Source of the DNA: Gordoniibacillus chartarius
Lineage (GTDB): Bacteria; Bacillota; Bacilli; Paenibacillales; NBRC-103111
DNA length: 64,000 nt
NCBI RefSeq assembly: GCF_042432825.1
Contig: NZ_JBHLWN010000076.1
Location: 1 to 64,000 of the forward strand
Reading direction: 5' to 3'
Shown: piece after piece, positions 1 to 8,649 of the stretch
How positions within the stretch are numbered: the first letter of the stretch is position 1
Layout: the number at the start of each line of letters is the position of its first letter
Notes under the pieces: generated by a model
Databases searched by the model: none
Told to the model about the DNA's origin: nothing
What the model saw: the letters and a program-made list of their open reading frames with translations, nothing else
Program-made: the position numbers and the translations under genes

Positions 1-244
1 GAAACTAAGACTAACCAAGTTTTTATGATGGTAACTCCGGAATTAGGGGGCCTGACCGATTCTGCCTGGTTTTGCCTACTTTTTCAAAAATAAAGCCTTC
101 ATAATCCTCTAATCTTTCCATCGCCCCGTCAACGAGCAAAATAACGGTTTCGGAAACCGCTATGCCAAATTAGTACCTTGTCGTGACCCTCCTCGCTCGC
201 CATGCTTCTCAACAAACAGAACCCTTGCTTGAGTTACTCGTCAC
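1..244. other. Left-edge intergenic stretch, no gene
   Basis: No convincing gene lies here. The minus strand has a short open frame (about 23-170) that ends at a TAA and has no ribosome binding site. A small palindrome (ggtttcggaaacc) lies near 150. The stretch sits beyond the rhamnose-operon terminator, so it probably belongs to whatever gene lies left of the window. Confidence 0.5.
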
Positions 245-292
245 AAAACAAAAAGACGCCAGCCTTGTTCTCCTCGAACAGGCCGGCGTCTT
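245..292 (-). terminator. Terminator of the rhamnose operon
   Basis: On the minus strand a long stem starts AAGACGCCGGCCTGTTC, turns through a short GAGGA loop and pairs back with GAACAAGGCTGGCGTCTT. It is followed at once by TTTTTGTTTTG. It begins 12 bases past the stop of the DeoR gene, as expected for an intrinsic terminator closing the operon. Confidence 0.9.
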
Positions 293-303
293 ACAATTCG
301 ATC

Positions 304-1062
304 TTACGCCGTAATGACCGTGATTCCCCGATCCTGAAGCTGCTCCAAGACGTCCTTCGGAATGTGGCGGTCCGTCACGATCACATCCACCTCGGATAAG
401 TCGGCCACATGAGTAAACGCCTTCACGCCGAACTTGCTGGAATCCGCTAGCAATATGACTTGATCGGCGATCGAAATCATTTTTTGCTTGATGCGGGCTT
501 GCAGTTCATGCGATTCGCTGATCCCCCGCTCCAGATGAATGCCTTTGCAGGACAGAAACAGCTTGCTGACGTGATACGACTCCAGAGACCGCTCGGCCAG
601 CGGGCCGACAAAGGACAACGAACGCTGCGCAAGCAGGCCTCCCGTCGAGATCACTTCGATTTTCTCTTTACCGCTGAGCTCGGTCGCAACCTTGATCGAG
701 TTGGTGAGCACGGTCAGCGTATCGTCCGGAACTTCGGAAGCCATGTACCATGCCGTCGTGCTCGCATCCAGCAAAATCCGGTCCCGAGGGCCGATCAATT
801 TGATCGCGGCTTGCGCCATCCGTTTCTTCTCTTCGGCGTAAGCGATTTCCCGCTCGGTATACGGTATTTCCGAATAGGACTCCTTTACGCTGACCGCTCC
901 GCCATGCGAGCGGCGAAGACGCCCCGCTTGCTCCAAGCGGTCCAGGTCGCGTCGAATCGTCTCCTCCGTGACTTGGAAGATCTCGCTAAGCTCGGATACC
1001 CTGATTGCGCCTCTTTCGTTGACCAAGCTTACAATTTTCTCATAACGCTCCGCTACCAGCAT
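304..1062 (-). CDS. DeoR-family repressor of the rhamnose operon
   Basis: Transcription factor of 252 residues. Residues 1-57 form the DeoR winged helix-turn-helix (RVSELSEIFQVTEETIRRDL) followed by the family signature RRSHGGAV. Residues about 75-235 are the sugar-phosphate-sensing DeoR C-terminal domain with LLDASTTAWYMA and EVISTGG. The ATG at 1062 is chosen because a purine-rich GGGAGAGGGGGG lies just upstream; a TTG nine codons earlier would abut the rhaB stop. It is the last gene of the rha operon, so it is probably autoregulated. DeoR proteins usually sense a phosphorylated intermediate, here plausibly rhamnulose-1-phosphate (inference). The tandem repeats at 6397-6430 are its likely operator. 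B. subtilis has a DeoR-type rhamnose regulator, but the symbol is withheld because orthology was not tested. Confidence 0.9.
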   Translation of the reverse strand: MLVAERYEKIVSLVNERGAIRVSELSEIFQVTEETIRRDLDRLEQAGRLRRSHGGAVSVKESYSEIPYTEREIAYAEEKKRMAQAAIKLIGPRDRILLDASTTAWYMASEVPDDTLTVLTNSIKVATELSGKEKIEVISTGGLLAQRSLSFVGPLAERSLESYHVSKLFLSCKGIHLERGISESHELQARIKQKMISIADQVILLADSSKFGVKAFTHVADLSEVDVIVTDRHIPKDVLEQLQDRGITVITA

Positions 1063-1089
1063 GGCTGCCCCCCTCTCCCAGACGACCAA

Positions 1090-2565
1090 TTACTTTTCCA
1101 AGCCGGTCCGCTTTACAAACTGATCATAAGCACGGCCCCACTGCTCTTGCTCCTGAGGCACATATTCGGTTACCGGGAATGAATCCCGAATGGCGCGGCG
1201 CGCCTCCCAAATATCGCTGAACACGCCTTGGGCGATCCATTGAACCGCCAAATTGCCGATCGCGCTGCCTTCCGAAGGACCGGCCCATACCGGCTTGCCG
1301 ATCGCGTTAGCCGACCATTGGCACAACAGCGTGTTGTTGATGCCGCCGCCGACCATGTGCAAGCCGCTGAACGATTGTCCGGACAGACGCTCCGTCATTT
1401 CGAATACGTATCTGTATTTTAAAGCGAGACTTTCCATGATGCAACGGACAACTTCTCCGTCGGTTTCGGGAGCTTGCTGCCCGGTTTGGCGGCAGTATTG
1501 CGCAATGCGTCCCGGCATATCGCCCGGCGGAAGGAACAGTGCATCATCCGGATCGATGAACGACTTGAACGGCGCCGCCTCGCCGGCCAGCTTCACCAAT
1601 TCAGGGAAGGAGTACGCTTTGCCGGCTTTCTCCCAGACGCGCCGCGTTTCCTGGATGATCCATAATCCCATAATATTTTTGAGCAGCCGGTATGTGCCGT
1701 AAGCGCCGCCTTCGTTCGTGAAGTTCAGCTCCTGCGCAAGCTCGTTGATGACAGGCTCCTGCACTTCGGTTCCCATCAGCGACCACGTGCCGCAGCTTAA
1801 GTAAGCGAACGAGCGCTCCGTCGCCGGAACGGCCGCCACCGCCGAGCCGGTATCGTGCTCCGCAACGGCATACACCGGAATCGAAGGAATGCCGAGCTCC
1901 TCGCATACGGAAGCCTGCAGCATGCCGGCTTTGCTGCCCGGCTGCAGAACTTCTCCGAACCAGGATTTCGGCAGTCCAAGCTTCGCGAGCAGCTCCTCGT
2001 CCCAGTCGCCGGTGTTCGGATTGAACAGCTGGGTCGTCGTCGCGTTCGAAAACTCGTTGTGCATGTCGCCGGTCAAGAAATAGCGGAGCAAATCCGGAAT
2101 CATCAGGAACCGATTGCCCTCCTGCAGCCATGGAGAGTTCGCCTGCTTCAAGGCATACAGCTGGAAAATCGTATTGAATTGAAGGAACTGGATGCCGGTC
2201 TTGGCGAAAATCTCGGATGCCGGAATGTCCGCAAACAGCTTCTCCATCATGTTCTCGGTATGACGGTCGCGGTAATGATACGGATTGCCGACGAGCTCGC
2301 CGTTCTTCCCGATAAAGCCGAAATCGACCGCCCACGAATCGATTCCGATGCTGTCGACTTCGACGCCTTGATTTTTGGCGATGATCAGCGATTGCTTGAT
2401 TTCGTGATACAGCCGCAAAATATCCCAGTGCAGGCGTTCGCCCACCTGCACCGGATCGTTGGAAAACCTGTGAAGCTCCGTGATTTCGATGTTGCCGTCC
2501 ACGAGGCGCCCCAGCATCGCCCTGCCGCTGCTGGCCCCCAAATCAAAAGCGACAATGTTTCCCAA
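1090..2565 (-). CDS. rhaB: Rhamnulokinase
   Basis: ATP-dependent phosphorylation of L-rhamnulose to L-rhamnulose-1-phosphate in the cytoplasm. The 491-residue length is typical of the FGGY kinase family. The N-terminal phosphate-binding segment is VAFDLGASSGRAM (residues 4-16), and IDSWAVDFGFI with NPYHYRDRHT follows at about 75-105, as in RhaB proteins. The C-terminal half carries SCGTWSLMG and HMVGGGINNTLLCQ, the second actin-fold ATP-site segments. The start is TTG at 2565, preceded by AAGGGTGAT at good spacing; no better in-frame start is nearby. It lies 23 bases after the rhaA stop and 27 before the regulator start, consistent with one transcript. Confidence 0.95.
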   Translation of the reverse strand: MGNIVAFDLGASSGRAMLGRLVDGNIEITELHRFSNDPVQVGERLHWDILRLYHEIKQSLIIAKNQGVEVDSIGIDSWAVDFGFIGKNGELVGNPYHYRDRHTENMMEKLFADIPASEIFAKTGIQFLQFNTIFQLYALKQANSPWLQEGNRFLMIPDLLRYFLTGDMHNEFSNATTTQLFNPNTGDWDEELLAKLGLPKSWFGEVLQPGSKAGMLQASVCEELGIPSIPVYAVAEHDTGSAVAAVPATERSFAYLSCGTWSLMGTEVQEPVINELAQELNFTNEGGAYGTYRLLKNIMGLWIIQETRRVWEKAGKAYSFPELVKLAGEAAPFKSFIDPDDALFLPPGDMPGRIAQYCRQTGQQAPETDGEVVRCIMESLALKYRYVFEMTERLSGQSFSGLHMVGGGINNTLLCQWSANAIGKPVWAGPSEGSAIGNLAVQWIAQGVFSDIWEARRAIRDSFPVTEYVPQEQEQWGRAYDQFVKRTGLEK

Positions 2566-2588
2566 AGGAGATCACCCTTATTCGTTAA

Positions 2589-3851
2589 TTAGTTGCCGCG
2601 CTTCAGAAGCACTTCTTGCTCGTATGCTTTCACTTCCGCCAGCCACTCTTCGCGAACCGGAACGCCTTTGGATGCGCAGTAGTAATCCCAAACCGCACCG
2701 AACGGGTACGTTTTGAATTCCTCGGTCAAAGCAAGGCGAGTCGTATAGTCGCCTTCCAGCTCCGCTTTCTTCAGTGCTTCCACCGGATCAAGCATGGCGC
2801 GGAGCAGCGCTTTGACTGTGTTGCGCGTGCCGATGACCCAAGCCGCTACACGGTTGATGCTGGCGTCGAAGAAGTCAAGGCCGATGTGCGTCTTGCCGAG
2901 CAGGTCGCCGCGGACCAGTTCGCGGCCGATATCGATCAGCTCGTCGTCCAGCGTTACGACATGGTCGCTGTCCCAACGCATCGGGCGGCTTACGTGCAGC
3001 AGAATGCCGTCCGTGAAGAGCGACAGCGAAGACAGCTTGTTGGAGATCACTTCCGTCGGATGGAAATGGCCTGCATCCAGACAAATCAGTTTATTGTTTT
3101 GAATGCCGTAGCCCATGTAAAACTCGTGGGAGCCGACGACATAAGCTTCCGAACCGAGACCGAACAGTTTGCTCTCGACAGCGTCGAGGTTATGGGCCGG
3201 GTTGAGCTCTTCAGCAAATACTTCGTCGAGCGAAGCCTTCAGGCGCTGTCTCGGCGCCAGGCGATCCGCCGGAGCGTCCTTGAAGCCGTCCGGAATCCAT
3301 ACGTTCGTGACGCAAGTTTGGCCGAGCTGCTCGCCGAAGAAAGCGCCGATTTTACGGGATGCCTTGCAGTGGTCGATCCAGAATTGGCGGATTTCCGGGT
3401 CCGGATGGCTCAGCGTGAAGCCGTCCTTCGACTTCTCATGGGAGAAGCAGGTCGGGTTAAAGTCGAGGCCCAGGCCTTGCTCCTTCGCCCAGTCCACCCA
3501 CTTTTGATAATGCTTCGGCTGCAGCTGGTCGAGCTCGACCTTCTCATCCGTATCCGCGTAGATCGCGTGCAGATTCACCTTGTGCTTGCCCGGAATAAGA
3601 GAGAACGCTTTCTCCAAATCTTGGCGAAGCTGGTCAGGCGTTTGCGCGGCGCCCGGATAATTGCCCGTAACGGAAATGCCCCCGGTCAAGTCTTGGCCGC
3701 GGTTCAAGAAGCCTCTTACATCGTCGCCCTGCCAGCAGTGCATGGAAATCTTAATTTGCTCCAGCTGCTTCAGCACTTGATCGACGTCAATGCCGTGCGC
3801 AGCATACAGCTCTTTCGCCGCTTCATAATTGGCTTGGATCTTGTTGTCCAT
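2589..3851 (-). CDS. rhaA: L-rhamnose isomerase
   Basis: Converts L-rhamnose to L-rhamnulose, the first catabolic step. The 420-residue protein has the hallmark segments of RhaA: SMHCWQGDDVRGF near residue 37, LDFNPTCFSHEKSKDGFTLS, and the metal-site region CLDAGHFHPTEVISNKLSS. The family is a TIM barrel needing divalent metal. ATG at 3851 is preferred over the GTG two codons upstream because GAGGTG then sits eight bases away. It lies 25 bases downstream of the ASRT-like gene. No rhamnose transporter or mutarotase is in this operon, so uptake must be encoded elsewhere. Confidence 0.96.
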   Translation of the reverse strand: MDNKIQANYEAAKELYAAHGIDVDQVLKQLEQIKISMHCWQGDDVRGFLNRGQDLTGGISVTGNYPGAAQTPDQLRQDLEKAFSLIPGKHKVNLHAIYADTDEKVELDQLQPKHYQKWVDWAKEQGLGLDFNPTCFSHEKSKDGFTLSHPDPEIRQFWIDHCKASRKIGAFFGEQLGQTCVTNVWIPDGFKDAPADRLAPRQRLKASLDEVFAEELNPAHNLDAVESKLFGLGSEAYVVGSHEFYMGYGIQNNKLICLDAGHFHPTEVISNKLSSLSLFTDGILLHVSRPMRWDSDHVVTLDDELIDIGRELVRGDLLGKTHIGLDFFDASINRVAAWVIGTRNTVKALLRAMLDPVEALKKAELEGDYTTRLALTEEFKTYPFGAVWDYYCASKGVPVREEWLAEVKAYEQEVLLKRGN

Positions 3852-3876
3852 GGACACAACACCTCATCTGGTTAAA

Positions 3877-4251
3877 TTATTTTATCGGGTAAGCCATAAC
3901 GGACATCAGCGCATTCTCAGCCTGTGTCGAATCCAAACGGCTGTATTGGACGATAATCGGTACGTCGCTCTTCACTTCGATCGCGTAAGGGACGCCGACA
4001 GGAATCGCTTCTCCTGCATTGTTCTTCAGGCCGCTCGTGCGGATATGTCTCGTGCGCCGGCCCGGCACCGTCTCGGCGATCCCTTCAATGGGATCACGAT
4101 CTTCAAAGAAGATCGTGATCTCAAGATGGGCATCCTCGGAGGCGGTGTTCAGTACGCAAATCGACTCATGGCTGGTCAGTGTCCCGGAGCTGATCTCCGG
4201 GATGTAACCGTCGGGAATAATCCAAAGCTTGTCGCCAGCAGCAGATGGCAT
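3877..4251 (-). CDS. ASRT-like small-molecule-binding protein (sensory rhodopsin transducer family)
   Basis: A 124-residue soluble protein with no signal peptide. It opens KLWIIPDGYIPEISSG and continues with LTSHESICVLNTASEDAHLEITIFFEDRDPI and PGRRTRHIRT. This is the pattern of the Anabaena sensory rhodopsin transducer (ASRT) superfamily, a beta-sandwich group proposed to bind small molecules, likely sugars. The ATG at 4251 has a strong AGGAGGAG upstream. The gene lies between rhaEW and rhaA, 46 bases after the former and 25 before the latter, so it is probably co-transcribed. No rhodopsin is near. A role as a rhamnose or rhamnose-derivative binding or regulatory protein is inference. The family call is from memory of the motif, without a search. 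Confidence 0.75.
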   Translation of the reverse strand: MPSAAGDKLWIIPDGYIPEISSGTLTSHESICVLNTASEDAHLEITIFFEDRDPIEGIAETVPGRRTRHIRTSGLKNNAGEAIPVGVPYAIEVKSDVPIIVQYSRLDSTQAENALMSVMAYPIK

Positions 4252-4297
4252 ATGAACTCCTCCTAATGATGAATTCGTATTGCTTGGCCTGCCTGAA

Positions 4298-6367
4298 TTA
4301 GCGAGTGAATGCAGCCGGTACGCCGCCGTCGATCGTCAGCATGCAGCCGGTCGTCTTATCCGATTTCGAGGAAGCGAAGAAAGCTACGCCTTCCGCGATG
4401 TCGCGCGGATAGATGTTAACCAGCAGCGTCGTGCGCTTGCGGTAGTACTCTTCCAGCTGGTCCGGCTCGATGCCGTACGCAGCGGCACGCTCATTACGCC
4501 AGTTGCCGTTCCAGATCGCGGAGCCCTGCAGAATCGCATCCGGCAAAATCGTGTTGACGCGGATGCCGAACTCTCCGCCCTCAGCCGCAATGCAGCGCGC
4601 CAAGTGCGCTTCGAGAGCTTTCGCCGCGCTGTACGCCGTAGCGTTCTTACCTGCATAGACGGAGTTCTTGGAGCCGATGAACACCATGTTGCCGCCGATG
4701 GCTTGTTCTTTCATCAGAATGAACGCTTCGCGAGCTACGAGGAAGTAGCCGGTTCCGAGCACGTTCATGTTCAGGTTCCACTCTTTCAGCGAAGTTTGAT
4801 CGAACGGGCTGGACGTAGCAAGACCCGCATTGTTGACGATAATATCTACACCGCCGTAATTAATCGCCGTTTCCGCATACGCCGCTTTAATCAGCTCTTC
4901 GCTCGTTACGTCGACCTTCACAGCCAGAGCGCGATTCTCGCCGTATTTCGCATTGATTTCATCAGCAACCTTCTGAGCGCCTTCCAGGTTCAGGTCGGCC
5001 AGCACGACATGCGCGCCTTCGGATACGAGACGGCGTGCCGTTTCGCTGCCGATACCGCCTGCTCCGCCCGTGATGAAAGCAATCTTGCGGGAGAATTCCG
5101 CTTCTGCCGGAGCAAGGGACAACTTGTACAGCTCAAGCGGCCAGTATTCGACGTTGTAGGACTCGTTCTCGCTCAGGGATACGAACTCGCCGAGAGCCGT
5201 AGCGCCTCTCATGACGGCAATCGCACGGTGGTACAGAGCGCCGCTCACCTGCGACATCGCCCAGCTCTTGCCTGTGTTGATCATGCCCACGCCCGGAATC
5301 AGGATAACGCGCGGTGCCGCTTCGAACATCACGTCGCCTTCGTTCTTGTTGCGCTCGAAGTACGCCTTGTAGCTTTCTTTGTAAGCGGCGATGCCTTCTT
5401 TCAGCTTCGCCTTCAGACCGTCGATGTCTTCTGCATTCGGCGTCCAGTCGATGAACAAAGGAACAACCTTCGTGTGCACCAGGTGGTCAGGGCAAGCTGC
5501 GCCTACCTGAGACAGAGCCGGGGAATTTTGTCCGCCTACGAATTGAAGTACATCGTCGGCATCGTCGAAGGAGAGGATCATCTTCTTCGCATCGCTGACA
5601 GCGCCGCGAACCGTCGGCATTACTGCAGCTGCAATGCTTCTGCGAACGTCAGCCGGCAGAGCCGCATGCTTCACGCCGCCGAATACTTTATCTTCTTGAA
5701 CGCGGGCTTCGATATAAGCTTCCGCTTCGTTGATGATCTTAATCGTCTGAGCGTAGGCCGCTTCGGAAGTTTCGCCCCAAGTAACGAGACCGTGCTTCTC
5801 CATCAGTACGCACTCTGCCTTAGGGTTGGCCAGTACGCCTTCAGCGATCATCTTGGACAGCTTGAAGCCTGGACGGATATATGGAACCCATACGAAACGG
5901 TCGCCGAAAATTTCACGAGCAACGGCTTGGCCGTTGTCCGCGCAGCAGATGCTGATGATCGCGTCCGGATGAGTATGGTCAACATGGTTGAACGGAAGGA
6001 ATGCGTGCAGCAGCGTTTCGATCGATGCGCGCGGATGCTTCGCGTCGATCATGCAGTTCGCGAGGTATGCAACCATATCCTCGTCGGACATGTCGTCTTT
6101 CTCGAACAGCGGGCGAATATCGTCCATACGGAGACCGGTGAAGTTCGAAGCCTTCATCGTCGCAAGGTCGGAGCCGCTGCCCTTTACGTACATCACTTCA
6201 ACGTCGCGGCCGCGGAAATCTTTAATCACGGTTTTGCTCGACGTATTGCCTCCGCCGTAGTTGCAAACGCGGCGGTCGGTGCCGATCAGATTGGAGCGGT
6301 AAACGAGTTGATCAAGACCCGTTACTTGCTCAGCAGCTTTAGAAGCGTCCCACAAACTTTGTACCAT
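4298..6367 (-). CDS. rhaEW: Bifunctional rhamnulose-1-phosphate aldolase / lactaldehyde dehydrogenase
   Basis: A 689-residue fusion. The N-terminal ~400 residues are a class II aldolase domain with the zinc-site region FLPFNHVDHTHPDAI (about residues 138-152) and LMEKHGLVTWGE. It cleaves L-rhamnulose-1-phosphate into dihydroxyacetone phosphate and L-lactaldehyde. The C-terminal ~260 residues are a short-chain dehydrogenase with the Rossmann motif ITGGAGGIGSETARR and catalytic Tyr/Lys in YSAAKALEAHLAR, expected to oxidise lactaldehyde to lactate. B. subtilis YuxG has the same arrangement. It is the first gene of the operon, with CGGAGGTAAAACCA before the ATG. The long open frame on the other strand is its mirror. 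Confidence 0.95.
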   Translation of the reverse strand: MVQSLWDASKAAEQVTGLDQLVYRSNLIGTDRRVCNYGGGNTSSKTVIKDFRGRDVEVMYVKGSGSDLATMKASNFTGLRMDDIRPLFEKDDMSDEDMVAYLANCMIDAKHPRASIETLLHAFLPFNHVDHTHPDAIISICCADNGQAVAREIFGDRFVWVPYIRPGFKLSKMIAEGVLANPKAECVLMEKHGLVTWGETSEAAYAQTIKIINEAEAYIEARVQEDKVFGGVKHAALPADVRRSIAAAVMPTVRGAVSDAKKMILSFDDADDVLQFVGGQNSPALSQVGAACPDHLVHTKVVPLFIDWTPNAEDIDGLKAKLKEGIAAYKESYKAYFERNKNEGDVMFEAAPRVILIPGVGMINTGKSWAMSQVSGALYHRAIAVMRGATALGEFVSLSENESYNVEYWPLELYKLSLAPAEAEFSRKIAFITGGAGGIGSETARRLVSEGAHVVLADLNLEGAQKVADEINAKYGENRALAVKVDVTSEELIKAAYAETAINYGGVDIIVNNAGLATSSPFDQTSLKEWNLNMNVLGTGYFLVAREAFILMKEQAIGGNMVFIGSKNSVYAGKNATAYSAAKALEAHLARCIAAEGGEFGIRVNTILPDAILQGSAIWNGNWRNERAAAYGIEPDQLEEYYRKRTTLLVNIYPRDIAEGVAFFASSKSDKTTGCMLTIDGGVPAAFTR

Positions 6368-6396
6368 TGGTTTTACCTCCGAATAGTTTTATTTAT

Positions 6397-6430
6397 GTTT
6401 GTATTCATATTTTCACGTTTGTAGTCATAT
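6397..6430 (-). promoter_or_regulatory. Tandem DeoR-type operator of the rha operon
   Basis: On the minus strand ATATGACTACAAAC and ATATGAATACAAAC follow each other with exactly 20 bp between equivalent bases (6430-6417 and 6410-6397). Thirteen of 14 bases match. Two copies on the same DNA face, 30-60 bp before the rhaEW start, fit a DeoR-family operator for the regulator encoded at the operon's end. T-rich DNA upstream probably holds the promoter, but no clear -35/-10 pair could be chosen. Confidence 0.7.
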
Positions 6431-6473
6431 GAAAACAAAAATATTCAAAAACAAATAAAGACGAAATAAACAG

Positions 6474-6496
6474 AAAAAGAGAAGCATCGGCTTCTC
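6474..6496 (-). terminator. Terminator of the ATP-grasp/esterase operon
   Basis: On the minus strand, GAGAAGC-CGAT-GCTTCTC is followed by TTTTTCTG, 36 bases after the esterase stop. It separates that operon from the rha promoter. Confidence 0.8.
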
Positions 6497-6532
6497 TCTT
6501 TGATTCGCTTTGTCATTATTTTGTCCATCCGC

Positions 6533-7288
6533 CTAGCGGTTTAACAGCCGTTCCATATAATACGCAATCTGCTTCTTCCACCAGGACCAATCGTGACTGA
6601 CATCGTATCCCCAGAACTCCACATCCGCCGGAATCCGCTTCTCCTCCAGCACTTGCTTCAGCTTCTGCGTCTCCGATCTCATCAGATCCTCGTAGGCGCC
6701 TTGGCCGGTACAGACAACTATGCGGCTGCTTCTGTATGAACTCAATAAAGCTTCATCTTCCAAATTCCGCAAATAATGAAGCGGCGAATGATAGTATACG
6801 GCCTCCGACATGTAGTCTCCGAAGAAACGATTTGTGGAATACAATCCGCTGAGGGCAATCAGCCCGTCAAAATCATGCGGGTGCCGGAAAAAAAAGTTTG
6901 CAGCGTGGAACGCCCCCATCGAGCATCCGGTCACGATCATGTTGTCCGATCTTCCGCCGTTGCTCTCTTTGCTGCGCTCCAAAATAACCGGGATAAGCTC
7001 TTTTTCCACATATTGATCGTACTGCTGGTGCCGCGCCATGCGTTCCTCGATCATCGGATGCTTGGCATAGAACGTCTCTTCATCGATGCTGTCGCAGGTC
7101 CATACCTGGATTCGTCCTTCGTTGATTTCCCTCTCGAGCGCACCGATCATGCCGCTGTCTTCATATTGATAGAAGCGTCCGCATGACGTCGGAAACACCA
7201 GCACCGGCTTCCCGCGGTCACCGTACACTTTATACTCCATGTCTCTATGTAAGAAACTGCTGTAGGACTTATGATACGCAATATTCAC
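6533..7288 (-). CDS. Alpha/beta-hydrolase, putative esterase
   Basis: A 251-residue cytoplasmic protein of the putative-esterase (esterase D-like) family. The nucleophile elbow is GCSMGA with Ser123; a likely catalytic His lies in YDVSHDW near residue 233. The N-terminal strand VLVFPTSCGRFYQYEDSG is typical of this subgroup. The GTG start overlaps the stop of the upstream ATP-grasp gene by four bases (GTGA), and GAGGTGACAAC provides a ribosome site, so the two are translationally coupled. It may hydrolyse an ester or thioester made or used by the ligase (inference). No signal peptide or transmembrane segment is seen. Substrate unknown. Confidence 0.85.
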   Translation of the reverse strand: MNIAYHKSYSSFLHRDMEYKVYGDRGKPVLVFPTSCGRFYQYEDSGMIGALEREINEGRIQVWTCDSIDEETFYAKHPMIEERMARHQQYDQYVEKELIPVILERSKESNGGRSDNMIVTGCSMGAFHAANFFFRHPHDFDGLIALSGLYSTNRFFGDYMSEAVYYHSPLHYLRNLEDEALLSSYRSSRIVVCTGQGAYEDLMRSETQKLKQVLEEKRIPADVEFWGYDVSHDWSWWKKQIAYYMERLLNR

Positions 7289-8478
7289 GTTGTCACCTCG
7301 GCATACGCTCTTACGGCTTGAATGTATGCCGCCATATCCTTCACCACATCAAGACTCGAAGACCGGAATTGGTACGCGTAGTTCCCTCTCGTTTTACTAG
7401 GTACACCGACGATCGGCTCGTGGCGAACCAGCCTCTCTCCCAGCTGATCTACAATATCATGGTGTTCGTACTCGTATTCCAGATGCGGTTTGCGGCTCGC
7501 GAAGCCGGTATAATATTTTCCGATAAATGGCCCATCCACCCGATTGTGCACGACCATCGTCGCCCACTGCTTATAAATATCCATATCGTACGAGTAGTTG
7601 ATCGCATCCGTCATCCACGTGCCGGGCGGCCGCATATTCACTTCCAATCCGATAATGGTTCCGTCCCGCTTGGACTTGAAAAACTCGAGATGGAAAAAAC
7701 GTTCCTTAATCCCGTAGGCTTGAATGACTCTTCTGCCCGCATCTTCGATGTCGGGACTCACTTCTTTCAAACAATAATAATGAAAATGATCGTTCGTATT
7801 CACTGCATCCATAATGCTATGCGGAAACACGTGGCTTGCTGCAAAAACAACTTCGCCGTCTTTGTTGACGAGTCCATCGTATGTATGCAGTACACCGTCA
7901 ATATACTCTTGGAGAATAAATTCCACATCGGCCGGCTTATTCTTGATGAACTGCTCCAGCTCCCGTTCATTATCCAGCTTGTAGGTCATGTGCGCTCCGG
8001 CGCCTTGATTCGGCTTCACGACGAGCGGGTAACCGACCTCGGCCGCGAATTGCTTCACCTTGGACATCCGGCTCAAGCTCGTTAAGGAACGAATCGCTTT
8101 CACGCCGCTTTTGAGAAAATATTTATCCATCTTCGACTTCTGCTTCAAATTCGCAATAAAATCAAGCTTCGTCCCCGGAATGTGAAAATCCGTACGGATC
8201 GCCGCTTCGAGCTCCAGCCAATGTTCGTTCAGAGATTCAAAGCGATCGATCTTCCCGTATTTGTGAATGTAGTAGCCGACCGTACGCAGCACCGCATCAT
8301 AATCTTCGAGATGATCGACCTTGCGGTATTCCGTCAGCGACTGCTTCAGCTTATCGCCAAGTGCGTCGTACTCCACATCGCCGATACCTAGCACACGGGC
8401 TCCGCAATGATTGAGATGGTAGCAAAACTCTGCGCAATACGCTGGAAAATGAGGCGAGAAAAAAACGAAATTCATCAT
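7285..8478 (-). CDS. ATP-grasp family ligase
   Basis: A 397-residue protein. The N-terminal ~110 residues are a pre-ATP-grasp Rossmann-like domain (FVFFSPHFPAYCAEFCYHL). The ATP-binding lobe has VGYPLVVKPNQGAGAHMTYK near residues 148-167 and EFILQEYIDG. The metal-binding lobe has IGLEVNMRPPG, supplying the Glu and Asn that bind Mg. The family joins a carboxylate to an amine or thiol through an acyl-phosphate; the substrate here is unknown. The start ATGATG has GGAGGTGG upstream. It is coupled to the following esterase by a four-base overlap. The fold is related to carbamoyl-phosphate synthase and D-Ala-D-Ala ligase, but the context does not indicate either pathway. Confidence 0.85.
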   Translation of the reverse strand: MMNFVFFSPHFPAYCAEFCYHLNHCGARVLGIGDVEYDALGDKLKQSLTEYRKVDHLEDYDAVLRTVGYYIHKYGKIDRFESLNEHWLELEAAIRTDFHIPGTKLDFIANLKQKSKMDKYFLKSGVKAIRSLTSLSRMSKVKQFAAEVGYPLVVKPNQGAGAHMTYKLDNERELEQFIKNKPADVEFILQEYIDGVLHTYDGLVNKDGEVVFAASHVFPHSIMDAVNTNDHFHYYCLKEVSPDIEDAGRRVIQAYGIKERFFHLEFFKSKRDGTIIGLEVNMRPPGTWMTDAINYSYDMDIYKQWATMVVHNRVDGPFIGKYYTGFASRKPHLEYEYEHHDIVDQLGERLVRHEPIVGVPSKTRGNYAYQFRSSSLDVVKDMAAYIQAVRAYAEVTT

Positions 8479-8577
8479 CCTTCCACCTCCTGACGACTCT
8501 TACCTAAAATGGTATCCCGACCTGTCTGACTTTTCAAGATGAAAACCAAAATTAAGGCAATCTTATTACTTTGCGAC

Positions 8578-8624
8578 AAAAAACGCCCATTGCAGGAGCA
8601 TGCAGGTTTCCCTGCCATGCCTCC
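8578..8624 (-). terminator. Probable terminator of the fructose PTS operon
   Basis: On the minus strand GGAGGCATGGCAGG-GAAA-CCTGCATGCTCC forms an imperfect stem 26 bases past the ptsI stop. A TTTTTT run follows about 11 bases later. The distance between stem and T-run lowers certainty. Confidence 0.55.
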
Positions 8625-8649
8625 GCGCCGGACGTTTCTGACGAACGAA

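Noticed and set aside
23..173. Minus-strand frame of about 50 codons with a protein-like run (VILLVDGAMERLEDYEGF)
   Set aside because: No ribosome site, stop codons close on both sides, and no recognised family. It may be a gene remnant but cannot be supported.
4280..6424. 714-codon open frame on the plus strand
   Set aside because: It is the mirror of rhaEW, which has clear domains, ribosome site and operon context. The plus frame has no recognisable protein features.
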